Assembly: GCA_020355945.1 (NCBI GenBank)
Contig: CP070627.1
Span: 9,046,487 to 9,055,754, forward strand
DNA: 9,268 bases
Source of the DNA: Candidatus Aminicenantota bacterium
GTDB lineage: Bacteria; Acidobacteriota; Aminicenantia; UBA2199
Direction: 5' to 3'
Part shown: positions 1 through 6,556 of the stretch, piece by piece
Numbering within the stretch: position 1 is the stretch's first letter
Layout: each line of letters starts with the position of its first letter
Translations under genes and position numbers: made by a program
Notes under the pieces: generated by a model
Told to the model about the DNA's origin: nothing
Seen by the model: only the letters and a program-made list of their open reading frames with translations
Database searches by the model: none

Positions 1-99
1 CGTTGAATTTCATATTGGTCAGGCGGTAAAGTGCATCATAGCGCATTACATTACCTTTACCGCTGTCATGCAATCGCTGCTCATACATTTTCATATGGA
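1..99 (-). repeat. Direct repeat copy A (RHS core tract)
   Basis: Positions 1-99 are identical, base for base, to 2492-2590. The first mismatch is at position 100, and the two copies diverge quickly after that. The tract encodes MKMYEQRLHDSGKGNVMRYD and the residues that follow. The left edge of the window cuts it, so its real length is unknown. Perfect identity inside a paralogue pair that is otherwise clearly diverged suggests recent gene conversion or unequal recombination. Confidence 0.9.
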
Positions 100-373
100 T
101 TTTATTATAACCCATGGCGTAGTGGTTAATCAACTCTGAATTTTTATTTCTTGTCTCTTTGGAATCTAACCGGCGGCCCTGTTCGTATAGATACTGTATC
201 AAATCTCCTTTTCCATACTGTTTCCTTAACAGGCGGTAGCTTCTACCAATGAGAGTCATATCCGCAATGGTGAAATCACCTTCCTTGATTAAATTCATCC
301 GGTTCAAGCGATCAAAATCTCTCTCAATCAAACGACTGTTTGGGCGGGTGGGAAAATAGAACTTTAAAACCAC
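1..373 (-). CDS. 5'-truncated RHS/YD-repeat paralogue (orphan cassette), partial at left edge
   Basis: An intact minus-strand frame runs from an upstream TGA at 389-391 to the window edge. It encodes RHS-shell sequence paralogous to residues about 163-276 of the downstream half of the main RHS gene: PNSRLIERDFDRLNR matches PNQRIIERDFDLLDR, LIGRSYRLL matches YIGRSYRVL, and YLYEQGRRL matches YLYDQGRRL. Homology stops abruptly at about position 335, so the DUF6531 head and most of the shell are missing. The only plausible start near the 5' end is GTG at 371-373, and the SD-like GGGAGGTGG overlaps it instead of preceding it. Independent translation is therefore doubtful. The C-terminal tip lies outside the window. 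It sits directly downstream of the RHS toxin and immunity genes, where displaced RHS cassettes are commonly found. The RHS assignment is firm; whether this is a functional gene or a recombination reserve is inference. Confidence 0.65.
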   Translation of the reverse strand, partial: MVLKFYFPTRPNSRLIERDFDRLNRMNLIKEGDFTIADMTLIGRSYRLLRKQYGKGDLIQYLYEQGRRLDSKETRNKNSELINHYAMGYNKIHMKMYEQRLHDSGKGNVMRYDALYRLTNMKFN

Positions 374-406
374 CTCCCTTTTTATTGATCAGAAGCAGCT
401 AAATAT

Positions 407-471
407 AAAAAGAGATTTGAGTTCAGGTTCACCCCGGATTGATCAATGGTGAGAGACAACACTCAAATTTC
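407..471 (-). terminator. Nested stem-loop with T-run after the immunity gene
   Basis: The outer arms 412-422 and 461-471 pair over 11 bp with one G-T wobble (core ATTTGAGT/ACTCAAAT). An inner stem pairs 429-433 with 448-452 (TCACC/GGTGA). Read on the minus strand, the structure overlaps the stop codon of the MORN-repeat gene and is followed by CTC and five T residues (407-411). It would end the RHS/immunity transcript before the truncated RHS copy. The outer stem is AT-rich and the loop is long, so it may be weak, or it may instead be a recombination-related structure. Confidence 0.4.
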
Positions 472-1084
472 ACTTTGTCTTATTCTTTTGGGGATATTTA
501 TCACTGATCATTTTGCCATCCTTAAATATAGTTTCCCTGGTTATTTTTCCATTTTTATCCCAGTCAATATGTTTTCCATTAAGTTCTCCGTATCTATATT
601 CTTCTAATGCCCACATTTGACCATTTTCACGCCACCAAACCCATCGACCATGTGGTTTACCTTCGAAATACTCACATTCACTTTCTTTTTGACCATTTTC
701 ATACCACCTTCTTATTTTTCCATGCATTTTGTCTTTTTTATACCCTATTTCACTTTTAATTTTTCCGTTTTTATACCATTCTTTCTCATGCCTGTTAAGA
801 GTACTATTATCTTTATATACTGTTTCATATTTCAAGTTTCCATTCTCATACCATTCCAATATTCTTTTCATATCACCATTTATAAGGGTTACGGAAGCTT
901 TTTTATTCCCATTTTCATAATAGACAACTATGGTTCCGGTTTCTCTTTTTAACTTAAATTCCAACTGGGATATCTGATTACCATCTAAATCAAAAAAATC
1001 CTCTCTTTCCCCCTTTTCACAGTCCATCATAAAAGTAAGGCAGATAGCCAGAATCAATAGCTTACATTTCATTTTACTTCTCAT
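470..1084 (-). CDS. MORN-repeat (YwqK-family) putative immunity protein of the RHS toxin
   Basis: The 204-residue protein contains six MORN_2/YwqK-type repeats about 24 residues apart: YYENGNKKA (55), WYENGNLKY (78), WYKNGKIKS (103), WYENGQKES (127), WRENGQMWA (151) and WDKNGKITR (175). YwqK-family proteins are annotated as antitoxin/immunity partners of polymorphic toxins. The N-terminus has a basic stretch, a hydrophobic core (LLILAICLTF) and a cysteine at residue 22. This suggests export and perhaps a lipoprotein, although the MMD residues before the cysteine are not a canonical lipobox. The start overlaps the end of the RHS gene by 11 bp, which implies co-translation. An alternative ATG four codons later (1070-1072) also gives a good signal sequence and sits one base after the RHS stop. 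The predicted role is to neutralise the adjacent HExxH toxin tip in the cell envelope. The repeat family is clear; the pairing is inferred from gene order. Confidence 0.8.
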   Translation of the reverse strand: MRSKMKCKLLILAICLTFMMDCEKGEREDFFDLDGNQISQLEFKLKRETGTIVVYYENGNKKASVTLINGDMKRILEWYENGNLKYETVYKDNSTLNRHEKEWYKNGKIKSEIGYKKDKMHGKIRRWYENGQKESECEYFEGKPHGRWVWWRENGQMWALEEYRYGELNGKHIDWDKNGKITRETIFKDGKMISDKYPQKNKTK

Positions 1085-3320
1085 CCTTTATCCCCAAAAT
1101 GTAATCAAGAAAGGTTTTAGGAACTTCAAATTTCCTGACCTTAAAAGGAGGATCCGTGGTCTTTTTCATCTCAAAATAATTGGTCTCATCAATAATTTCG
1201 TTTACCCGTTTTCTTGTTTTTTTATCGTGGACACTGGGTACCGGATATACATTTATTTTCATATTTTTTATTTTTGAGTAATCTTTCCCTGCCATTCGAT
1301 CTATTGCTTTCTGAGCTGCCTCTTTTGTTTCATATGGTTTATCATCTGCTACTTTTTCTATGTGCTCTAACTGCCGCAAAATTTCCATATAGAGATTCAT
1401 ATACTGGACTATATGAGCTTTTTCGTGTTCAAGTTTGTGCTTGTGTGTTAGCCAGATCAGAACAGTCATTTTAAAGCTGGCCCTGATGGTCCACCTCCCA
1501 TCTGGTCTTTGTACTGGCTCAATTTTTATAGAGTCTTTAAAACGGGCATAAGCGCCTGACTCATCATAAGTGAAAAGTTGATATGGAACCGGTTTATCAG
1601 GCCTCCAACTGGCAGGACCATAAACCCCAAGGTGTTCCCATTCGTGTATTACCAGACCAAAGGGATCAGTAAAGTTGTAGGGGTTCATATTAAAGCCCTG
1701 GTAGAGGTTGAGAGAATCCTGGTAGCCCATAGGATCAGTTTGGAGAAAGCGGCCCATGATGGGGTCGTAATAACGAGCGCGAAAGTAATAGAGGTTAAGT
1801 TCCGGGTCATATTCCCGGCCATGGAACAGGATGTTATTTCCAATCGAGGATTTAGGTATTATATTTCCAGCAGCATCCCAAAAGAAAGGCATCCCATAAA
1901 TATCATAACCACCCCGCTCTACCAATTGACCGTTCGCATCTGTAATTGCTGTCACTGATCCGTTGGCATCGGGGTGATAATAATAGTAAGTAACAATTCC
2001 ATTTTCATACCTGTCCATCCTTATAATTTCATCGATTCCATACCCATAAATATACTGGCGAAGCACCTGGCCATTACCATCACGCACCTCGATTAACTGA
2101 TGGCCCGAATAATAGTAATTCTCGATCTTCTGTTCACTACCTTTGGTTACTCTCTTTTGTATCCGACGGCCTAACACATCATATCTCATATCAACCTGGG
2201 TGTTGGTCGTTGCTTCCGCTGCTGTGACAAGCTGATTACTGGAGTCATAAGAAAGTTGCAGAGTCCCTTTTTGAATGGTATTGCCATTTTTGTCATAAGT
2301 AAGTCCCCAACCACCAAAATGTGAATATTGATTCAACTTTGTATAATCACTCTCAGTAGGAATATCTGTGGTAATCGTATTGATTTGACCGTTGAAGTTT
2401 TCTACTATTTTCAATATATTATCCAGGGAATCATGATATATGTCTTTGCATATCTCAAATTCAGTGGGATTTTCTACTGTTGGATCGGGAACGTTGAATT
2501 TCATATTGGTCAGGCGGTAAAGTGCATCATAGCGCATTACATTACCTTTACCGCTGTCATGCAATCGCTGCTCATACATTTTCATATGGACTTTGTTATA
2601 CCCGTAAATATACTTATTTATCAAGTCCGAATTTTTATTTTTTGACTCTTTCATGGCCAAGCGCCTGCCCTGATCGTAAAGATAACTCACTGCATCCCCA
2701 TTACCAAACTGCTGACTCAATACCCGGTAAGACCGGCCAATATAAGAATAATCAACAATATTTTCCTGGTCTTCCTTTATTTTCGATATCCTGTCCAATA
2801 GATCAAAATCCCTTTCAATAATGCGCTGGTTGGGGTATTTCACGGTCATCTTCCTTAAACCATTTTCTACACGGTACGAATAGGTGATGACTTTACCGTT
2901 TTGATTCTCTTCGATTACCCGGTTCAACGGATCATACTTCATATCCACCGTGGAATAATCATTCTCCGCATGAGTCAGGCGGGAAAGGCCATCGTATTGA
3001 TAACTCTCTGATGTGACCCCCTCTATTCCCGGACCAGGCTCAATGGACCGGCTATTTATCCGATTCATTTCATCATAAATAGTGGTCACTACTGTCCCAT
3101 TTCGCTGCTTCTCGATGACCATATTGTATTTCTTACCGTCTTCGGTCTTTTCCGTATACGTATATTCTAACGTGGTGGTGTCAGGATATATAACTCTTGT
3201 AACCCGCATCTGGTCATCATACTTGTATTCCGTGGTATTTCCTTTGTCGTCGGTTATTTTCCACAGCAAGTCATTGGGGTAATACTCAAACCCGGTCATT
3301 ATGAACTGACCGTTACTCAA
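1074..3320 (-). CDS. RHS/YD-repeat toxin, C-terminal half: shell, core-end motif and HExxH metalloprotease-like tip
   Basis: This is the downstream part of a split RHS gene, 748 residues if read from TTG at 3318-3320. That start has no convincing ribosome site. The frame continues upstream without a stop to the TAA at 3453-3455, adding 44 codons that also encode YD repeats (FIYDAGGNLIGSRDGEGN). Residues 1-500 are YD repeats such as YDVLGRRIQKR and YDKNGNTI. The conserved RHS core end spans about residues 500-556 (GREYDPELNLYYFRARYYDP through DPFGL). Beyond it is a variable tip of 192 residues (about 1077-1652). It contains HEKAH at residues 632-636 (bases 1413-1427) after a hydrophobic segment, matching the HExxH zinc-protease signature and loosely recalling DUF922-like peptidases. 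The third zinc ligand is not obvious. The tip is probably the toxic effector, released from the RHS shell. The overlapping MORN gene is the likely immunity partner. Unless the TAA is bypassed, this half is probably not expressed. Confidence 0.75.
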   Translation of the reverse strand: MSNGQFIMTGFEYYPNDLLWKITDDKGNTTEYKYDDQMRVTRVIYPDTTTLEYTYTEKTEDGKKYNMVIEKQRNGTVVTTIYDEMNRINSRSIEPGPGIEGVTSESYQYDGLSRLTHAENDYSTVDMKYDPLNRVIEENQNGKVITYSYRVENGLRKMTVKYPNQRIIERDFDLLDRISKIKEDQENIVDYSYIGRSYRVLSQQFGNGDAVSYLYDQGRRLAMKESKNKNSDLINKYIYGYNKVHMKMYEQRLHDSGKGNVMRYDALYRLTNMKFNVPDPTVENPTEFEICKDIYHDSLDNILKIVENFNGQINTITTDIPTESDYTKLNQYSHFGGWGLTYDKNGNTIQKGTLQLSYDSSNQLVTAAEATTNTQVDMRYDVLGRRIQKRVTKGSEQKIENYYYSGHQLIEVRDGNGQVLRQYIYGYGIDEIIRMDRYENGIVTYYYYHPDANGSVTAITDANGQLVERGGYDIYGMPFFWDAAGNIIPKSSIGNNILFHGREYDPELNLYYFRARYYDPIMGRFLQTDPMGYQDSLNLYQGFNMNPYNFTDPFGLVIHEWEHLGVYGPASWRPDKPVPYQLFTYDESGAYARFKDSIKIEPVQRPDGRWTIRASFKMTVLIWLTHKHKLEHEKAHIVQYMNLYMEILRQLEHIEKVADDKPYETKEAAQKAIDRMAGKDYSKIKNMKINVYPVPSVHDKKTRKRVNEIIDETNYFEMKKTTDPPFKVRKFEVPKTFLDYILGIKDEK
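1413..1427 (-). other. HEKAH (HExxH) zinc-protease-type motif in the RHS tip
   Basis: The codons read His-Glu-Lys-Ala-His inside the segment LEHEKAHIVQY. The two histidines would bind zinc and the glutamate would act as general base if the tip is a zincin. Its place in the variable region after DPFGL is where RHS proteins carry their effector domain. The motif is short and can occur by chance, so the enzyme call rests on context. Confidence 0.5.
2492..2590 (-). repeat. Direct repeat copy B (RHS core tract in the main gene)
   Basis: This tract is identical to 1-99, in the same orientation and about 2.5 kb apart. It lies in the shell of the C-terminal RHS half, upstream of the core-end motif. 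Recombination between copies would exchange the rest of the shell together with the toxin tip, and would delete or replace the immunity gene between them. Confidence 0.9.
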
Positions 3321-3452
3321 ATACTGTTTGGTCCATTCTTTACGGCCATAATTGTCGTATTTGTGGGAAATCGTATTCCCTTCCCCATCCCTGGAACCGA
3401 TAAGATTACCACCGGCATCGTAGATAAACGTGGTAATAACGGGTTGGGTCGA

Positions 3453-3455
3453 TTA
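3453..3455 (-). other. Single in-frame TAA interrupting the RHS gene
   Basis: The coding frame reads ...ATC AAT GGC GAT TAA TCG ACC CAA..., and the same frame stays open on both sides, from 5927 down to 1074. Both flanks encode continuous YD-repeat sequence (KVEEIKEWINGD, then STQPVITTFIYDAGG), so no frameshift is needed. The stop lies inside a 10-bp perfect palindrome, CGATTAATCG (3450-3459). The simplest reading is a recent nonsense substitution, for example from CAA, GAA or AAA. An assembly error or stop-codon readthrough is possible. Confidence 0.85.
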
Positions 3456-5927
3456 ATCGCCATTGATCCACTCTTTGATCTCCTCTACCTTATTAAAGGC
3501 ATTGTAGGTGTACTCGGTGGTATAGGTTTTTTCAGTTCCGTCATCTCCCTTCTCTGTTTCTACTTTTTTGGTCATGTTGCCGCGGCCGTCTTCATAATAA
3601 TAATTGGTATAGTTTCCGGCCGGGTCTTCCTCGTAATACACCTGGCCAAAATCGTTTTTCTTTGCGGTCCAGGTCCGGTTTAACGAATCGGTGATGACCA
3701 GGATTTTACCATTGTCTTGATAACTGTAATTATACACTTCATCGGTTCCTCCGGGTATTTTCACCGTATATTGCTGCAGGCGACCTAACGGGTCATTCAC
3801 CCGGACACTTTCCCTTAACAGGCTCTCTGCCGCATCTATATGCTTAATATTTAACGTATTCCCAAAATTCAGCCGGGTTATCACGGTTTTATTGTTTAAA
3901 GGATCGATGACGGTTTTTAGACGATCATAGCCGTCGTATTCGTTGGTGGTGGCATGGCCGTACGGATCGATTTGGGTTATTATATTGCCATTGCCGTCAT
4001 AGGTGAAGATAGACACGCCGGGAGCGGAACCCTGACGTACGCTTTCTACCAGGTCCCGGTTATTATAGGTAAAAGATAACGAATCTATACCATTGGAAAT
4101 ACTTTCCAGGTTGTCATTGGCGTCATAGGTATAGGTGGTGGTAATACCGCGACCCAAATCGGTCTCTATCCACAGCATATTCCGGGTTGTATACGTATAA
4201 CTAAAGCTGTTGCTTAAGTTGTTCTCCTCTTTTCCGTAAGCGGTACTCATGGAAATCAAGTTACCGTTGGGGTCATAGCCATATACTCCTTTATATGTTA
4301 ATGGAGATAAAGAAAAAGCAGCCACTCGCTCCTCAGTATGAAGCTCATCAAAACCAGTATAGGTATATAGGCCGGAGGAACCAAAGGAATCGGAATATTC
4401 TAGCAGGTTCCCTCTCTGGTCATATTTTTTGAAATTCTCCGTTAGCAACCCGGAAGACCTTTCTTTTAGATATCCCCCGGTTTCCTTATCCAGTTTTCTT
4501 CCGCCTTTGGTGGTTTCCCATCCGCCGGGGATTTCTTCGGAAAAATATTTATAAACAGTGGTCATTCCAAAGGAATCGGTTTCACTCTCTATTTGCCCGT
4601 ATTTGTTGAACTTATACGTATAAACTACATCATTAATGCCTGAACCCACTTTGCTGACAGATTGAAAGTTCCCGTGATTATCAGGTGAACTGTTTATAAC
4701 CATTAAGCCGTTGGGATATGTGATAGAGGTCACCTGGTTGTAATAGGTTTCATAGGAGAATAACGTGGGATTCAGGGGGCAGTCGCCGTCGCCGCGGGGA
4801 CCGGGGGTTTCGGTTATACTGGTTAGATTTCCTGACGAGCGTCGGTTCTCTCCACCCTGGTAGCCGTAGGTAACGATATTTAATTCCGGGTAAGTCACTG
4901 TCTCGATAAGCCCGTCGGCATTATACGTAAAGCTGGTGGTATAACCCCCTTCGGTTATGGTCTTTATATGTCCATCCTGGAGGGTAAATTTCTTCAGGTT
5001 ATTCCTGCCGTCCGTGACGGTTGCCGAGCTTTCTCCGGTTATATATTTAAGCTTTGAACCCCCTATATTTACCTCTGTCACTTTATCTCCGCTGTAGGTT
5101 ACCGATAAAGCGATTTGACCTTTCGGGTCTTTTATTGTTTCCAGGTTATGTGCCAGGTAAATAACATCATTTTGAGAATAGGTATATTCCTTTTTCCTGC
5201 CTTCAAAATCTACATACTTCAGGTCTCCGTTCTCGTAATATTCAAAGGTCAGGGTTCGGTTTGAGAAATCCGTGATTTTTTTCAACCGCCCGGAGGTTGC
5301 CTTGAATTGCCCCTCCGGGACTCCATTCTCATCAGTCTCCTTTTCAAACGGGTAATACTCCAACTGGATCAGCCGGCCCATGGTATCCATTACCCCGGTT
5401 AATTGATTGCTCACATCATAGAAAAATACCAGCTTATTAAAATTGCGGTCCAGGATTTTCGTCAGCAGTCCTACCGAATTATAACATTCGATGCGGCGGT
5501 CCGGGTAGATCAAGTAAAATAAACCATCTTCACTCCTTATCAACTCCACGAACCAGCCTTTGGGAGCTTTGTAACCAATGATAGTATTCCCGTTCTTTTC
5601 TGCTTTAAACCGCTCCCGTCGTCCGCTGCCGTCATAATAAATAATATCGCCGGTGTAGAGTTCCTTCATCCGTTTGTTGTAATTGTGGTCCCAGCCCCAT
5701 CCCAATACACCAGAATAAATGACCTGCGAGCGGTAGGTTCGTTGAAACACAAAGTCCATCCCCCTACCGGGAATGCGAAGATCGGTCTCCTGCCAAACCA
5801 ATTCTCCCGTATCCAGCATCACATTGGAATAGATCGCAGGGTTATTGACCTGGCTGTTGGGTTTTTCCTCGCTGCTGCCGACAATGGTGAGCATCAACGC
5901 TAAAATAAGCAAAAGAATTGTCTTCAT
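3453..5927 (-). CDS. RHS/YD-repeat protein, N-terminal half with signal peptide and DUF6531-like domain
   Basis: The product is 824 residues. The start at 5925-5927 has an SD (AAGGA, six bases upstream) and begins a typical Sec signal peptide (MKTILLLILALMLTIVGSS). Residues about 35-85 match the DUF6531 head of secreted RHS proteins, including LDTGELVWQETDLRIPGRGM, FQRTYRSQ and GWGWDHNYN. The rest is a run of YD/RHS repeats (YDANDNLESI, YDGNGNII, YDGYDRLKTVIDPLNN) that in this family fold into a hollow beta-shell enclosing the C-terminal toxin. It ends prematurely at TAA 3453-3455 in the middle of a repeat. The same frame continues for about 790 more codons with the core end and tip, so the ancestral protein had about 1,617 residues. 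As it stands it would make an exported shell fragment without a toxin. It is downstream of the XRE gene after a 185-bp gap, so it probably has its own promoter, though none is clear. Confidence 0.85.
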   Translation of the reverse strand: MKTILLLILALMLTIVGSSEEKPNSQVNNPAIYSNVMLDTGELVWQETDLRIPGRGMDFVFQRTYRSQVIYSGVLGWGWDHNYNKRMKELYTGDIIYYDGSGRRERFKAEKNGNTIIGYKAPKGWFVELIRSEDGLFYLIYPDRRIECYNSVGLLTKILDRNFNKLVFFYDVSNQLTGVMDTMGRLIQLEYYPFEKETDENGVPEGQFKATSGRLKKITDFSNRTLTFEYYENGDLKYVDFEGRKKEYTYSQNDVIYLAHNLETIKDPKGQIALSVTYSGDKVTEVNIGGSKLKYITGESSATVTDGRNNLKKFTLQDGHIKTITEGGYTTSFTYNADGLIETVTYPELNIVTYGYQGGENRRSSGNLTSITETPGPRGDGDCPLNPTLFSYETYYNQVTSITYPNGLMVINSSPDNHGNFQSVSKVGSGINDVVYTYKFNKYGQIESETDSFGMTTVYKYFSEEIPGGWETTKGGRKLDKETGGYLKERSSGLLTENFKKYDQRGNLLEYSDSFGSSGLYTYTGFDELHTEERVAAFSLSPLTYKGVYGYDPNGNLISMSTAYGKEENNLSNSFSYTYTTRNMLWIETDLGRGITTTYTYDANDNLESISNGIDSLSFTYNNRDLVESVRQGSAPGVSIFTYDGNGNIITQIDPYGHATTNEYDGYDRLKTVIDPLNNKTVITRLNFGNTLNIKHIDAAESLLRESVRVNDPLGRLQQYTVKIPGGTDEVYNYSYQDNGKILVITDSLNRTWTAKKNDFGQVYYEEDPAGNYTNYYYEDGRGNMTKKVETEKGDDGTEKTYTTEYTYNAFNKVEEIKEWINGD

Positions 5928-6000
5928 GGTTGTCCTTTTTTACCTTCGTAGTTATTTTATATCATCCTGTTGTGAAAGTAAAGATACCATATTATAAAAT

Positions 6001-6057
6001 AGCCACCAAAAAAGGGGTCTGTGCCTTGCGTACCGGTCTGGACCAGCAGCGGCGGCT
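6001..6057. repeat. Imperfect inverted repeat with GGGGTC element in the RHS upstream gap
   Basis: AGCCACC (6001-6007) pairs with GGCGGCT (6051-6057) over 7 bp with one wobble. Between them lie an A-run plus GGGGTCTGTGCC (6014-6025) and GGTCTGGACC (6035-6044). This GC-rich block contrasts with its AT-rich surroundings. It may be a small REP/MITE-like element or part of a terminator for the XRE gene, but no clear stem followed by a T-run is present. A TATAAT-like hexamer (minus strand, 5991-5996) lies just downstream towards the RHS gene without a good -35. Confidence 0.3.
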
Positions 6058-6112
6058 TTTTGCTTATTAAACTGCTTATTCCTATAGACGTATTCTCGAT
6101 GGTCACCTTTTT

Positions 6113-6556
6113 TTAATATTTTTCCTTGCCTGATGGACCTCTCTCAAATTCCTCTAACTCTTTTTCCACTAATTCTTTGTCCGACATCAATTTGGATTTG
6201 AACTGACTTAATAAAAAATAACGTATGATTTCCGATCTCTCAAAATAATAGATAAACCGACGAATTTCCCCGATATTCCCGGCTAATTCTTCCAATATAC
6301 TCATATCCGAACGTTTACCAGGCTCGATAAACATATTACCTTCGCCAAAAAACAGGTAATAAAGATTGACATTAAACTCATGCACAATGTTGTAGATAAA
6401 CTCAAAATTAGGATAGTACTTACCGTTTTCAATCTCTGATAACGACGGACCCGATATTTTTATCCGGGGGGCAAAGTCCTTGCCTTTTATATTTAAGGTC
6501 TTCCTGATTTTCTTAATACGATTAGCTATGGTTTCTTTATTGATTTCATCGATCAT
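6113..6556 (-). CDS. XRE-family helix-turn-helix transcriptional regulator
   Basis: The product is 147 residues. Residues about 10-65 form an XRE/Cro-CI type HTH: IANRIKKIRKTLNIKGKDFA, then the recognition region GPSLSEIENGKYYPNFEFI, then the closing helix IYNIVHEFNVNLYYLF with the common FGEG ending. The remaining 75 residues are charged and helical (MSILEELAGNIGEIRRFIYY, then a lysine/glutamate-rich tail) and may serve in dimerisation or signal sensing. They match no domain I recognise. The ATG overlaps the stop of the membrane-protein gene as ATGA (6553-6556), so the two are translationally coupled and share the promoter near 8801-8829. It probably regulates its own operon, perhaps through the palindrome over the -35 box, but no target is demonstrated. 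The family call is firm; the regulon is unknown. Confidence 0.85.
   Translation of the reverse strand: MIDEINKETIANRIKKIRKTLNIKGKDFAPRIKISGPSLSEIENGKYYPNFEFIYNIVHEFNVNLYYLFFGEGNMFIEPGKRSDMSILEELAGNIGEIRRFIYYFERSEIIRYFLLSQFKSKLMSDKELVEKELEEFERGPSGKEKY

Noticed and set aside
412..471. Integron attC-like recombination site
   Set aside because: The nested inverted repeat lacks the RYYYAAC/GTTRRRY core pair, and a terminator explains both its position and the T-run.
1578..1958. Plus-strand open frame of 126 codons opposite the RHS core end
   Set aside because: It is antisense to the conserved RHS core-end motif, which clearly sets the coding strand and frame.
3318..3320. TTG as a true independent start for the C-terminal RHS half
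   Set aside because: There is no SD upstream, the frame is open and YD-like before it, and it falls in the middle of a repeat.
3453..3455. Programmed readthrough or alternative genetic code at the TAA
   Set aside because: Other genes in the window end normally at TAA (1074, 6113, 8934), and TAA followed by TCG is not a known readthrough context; a nonsense mutation or sequence error is simpler.
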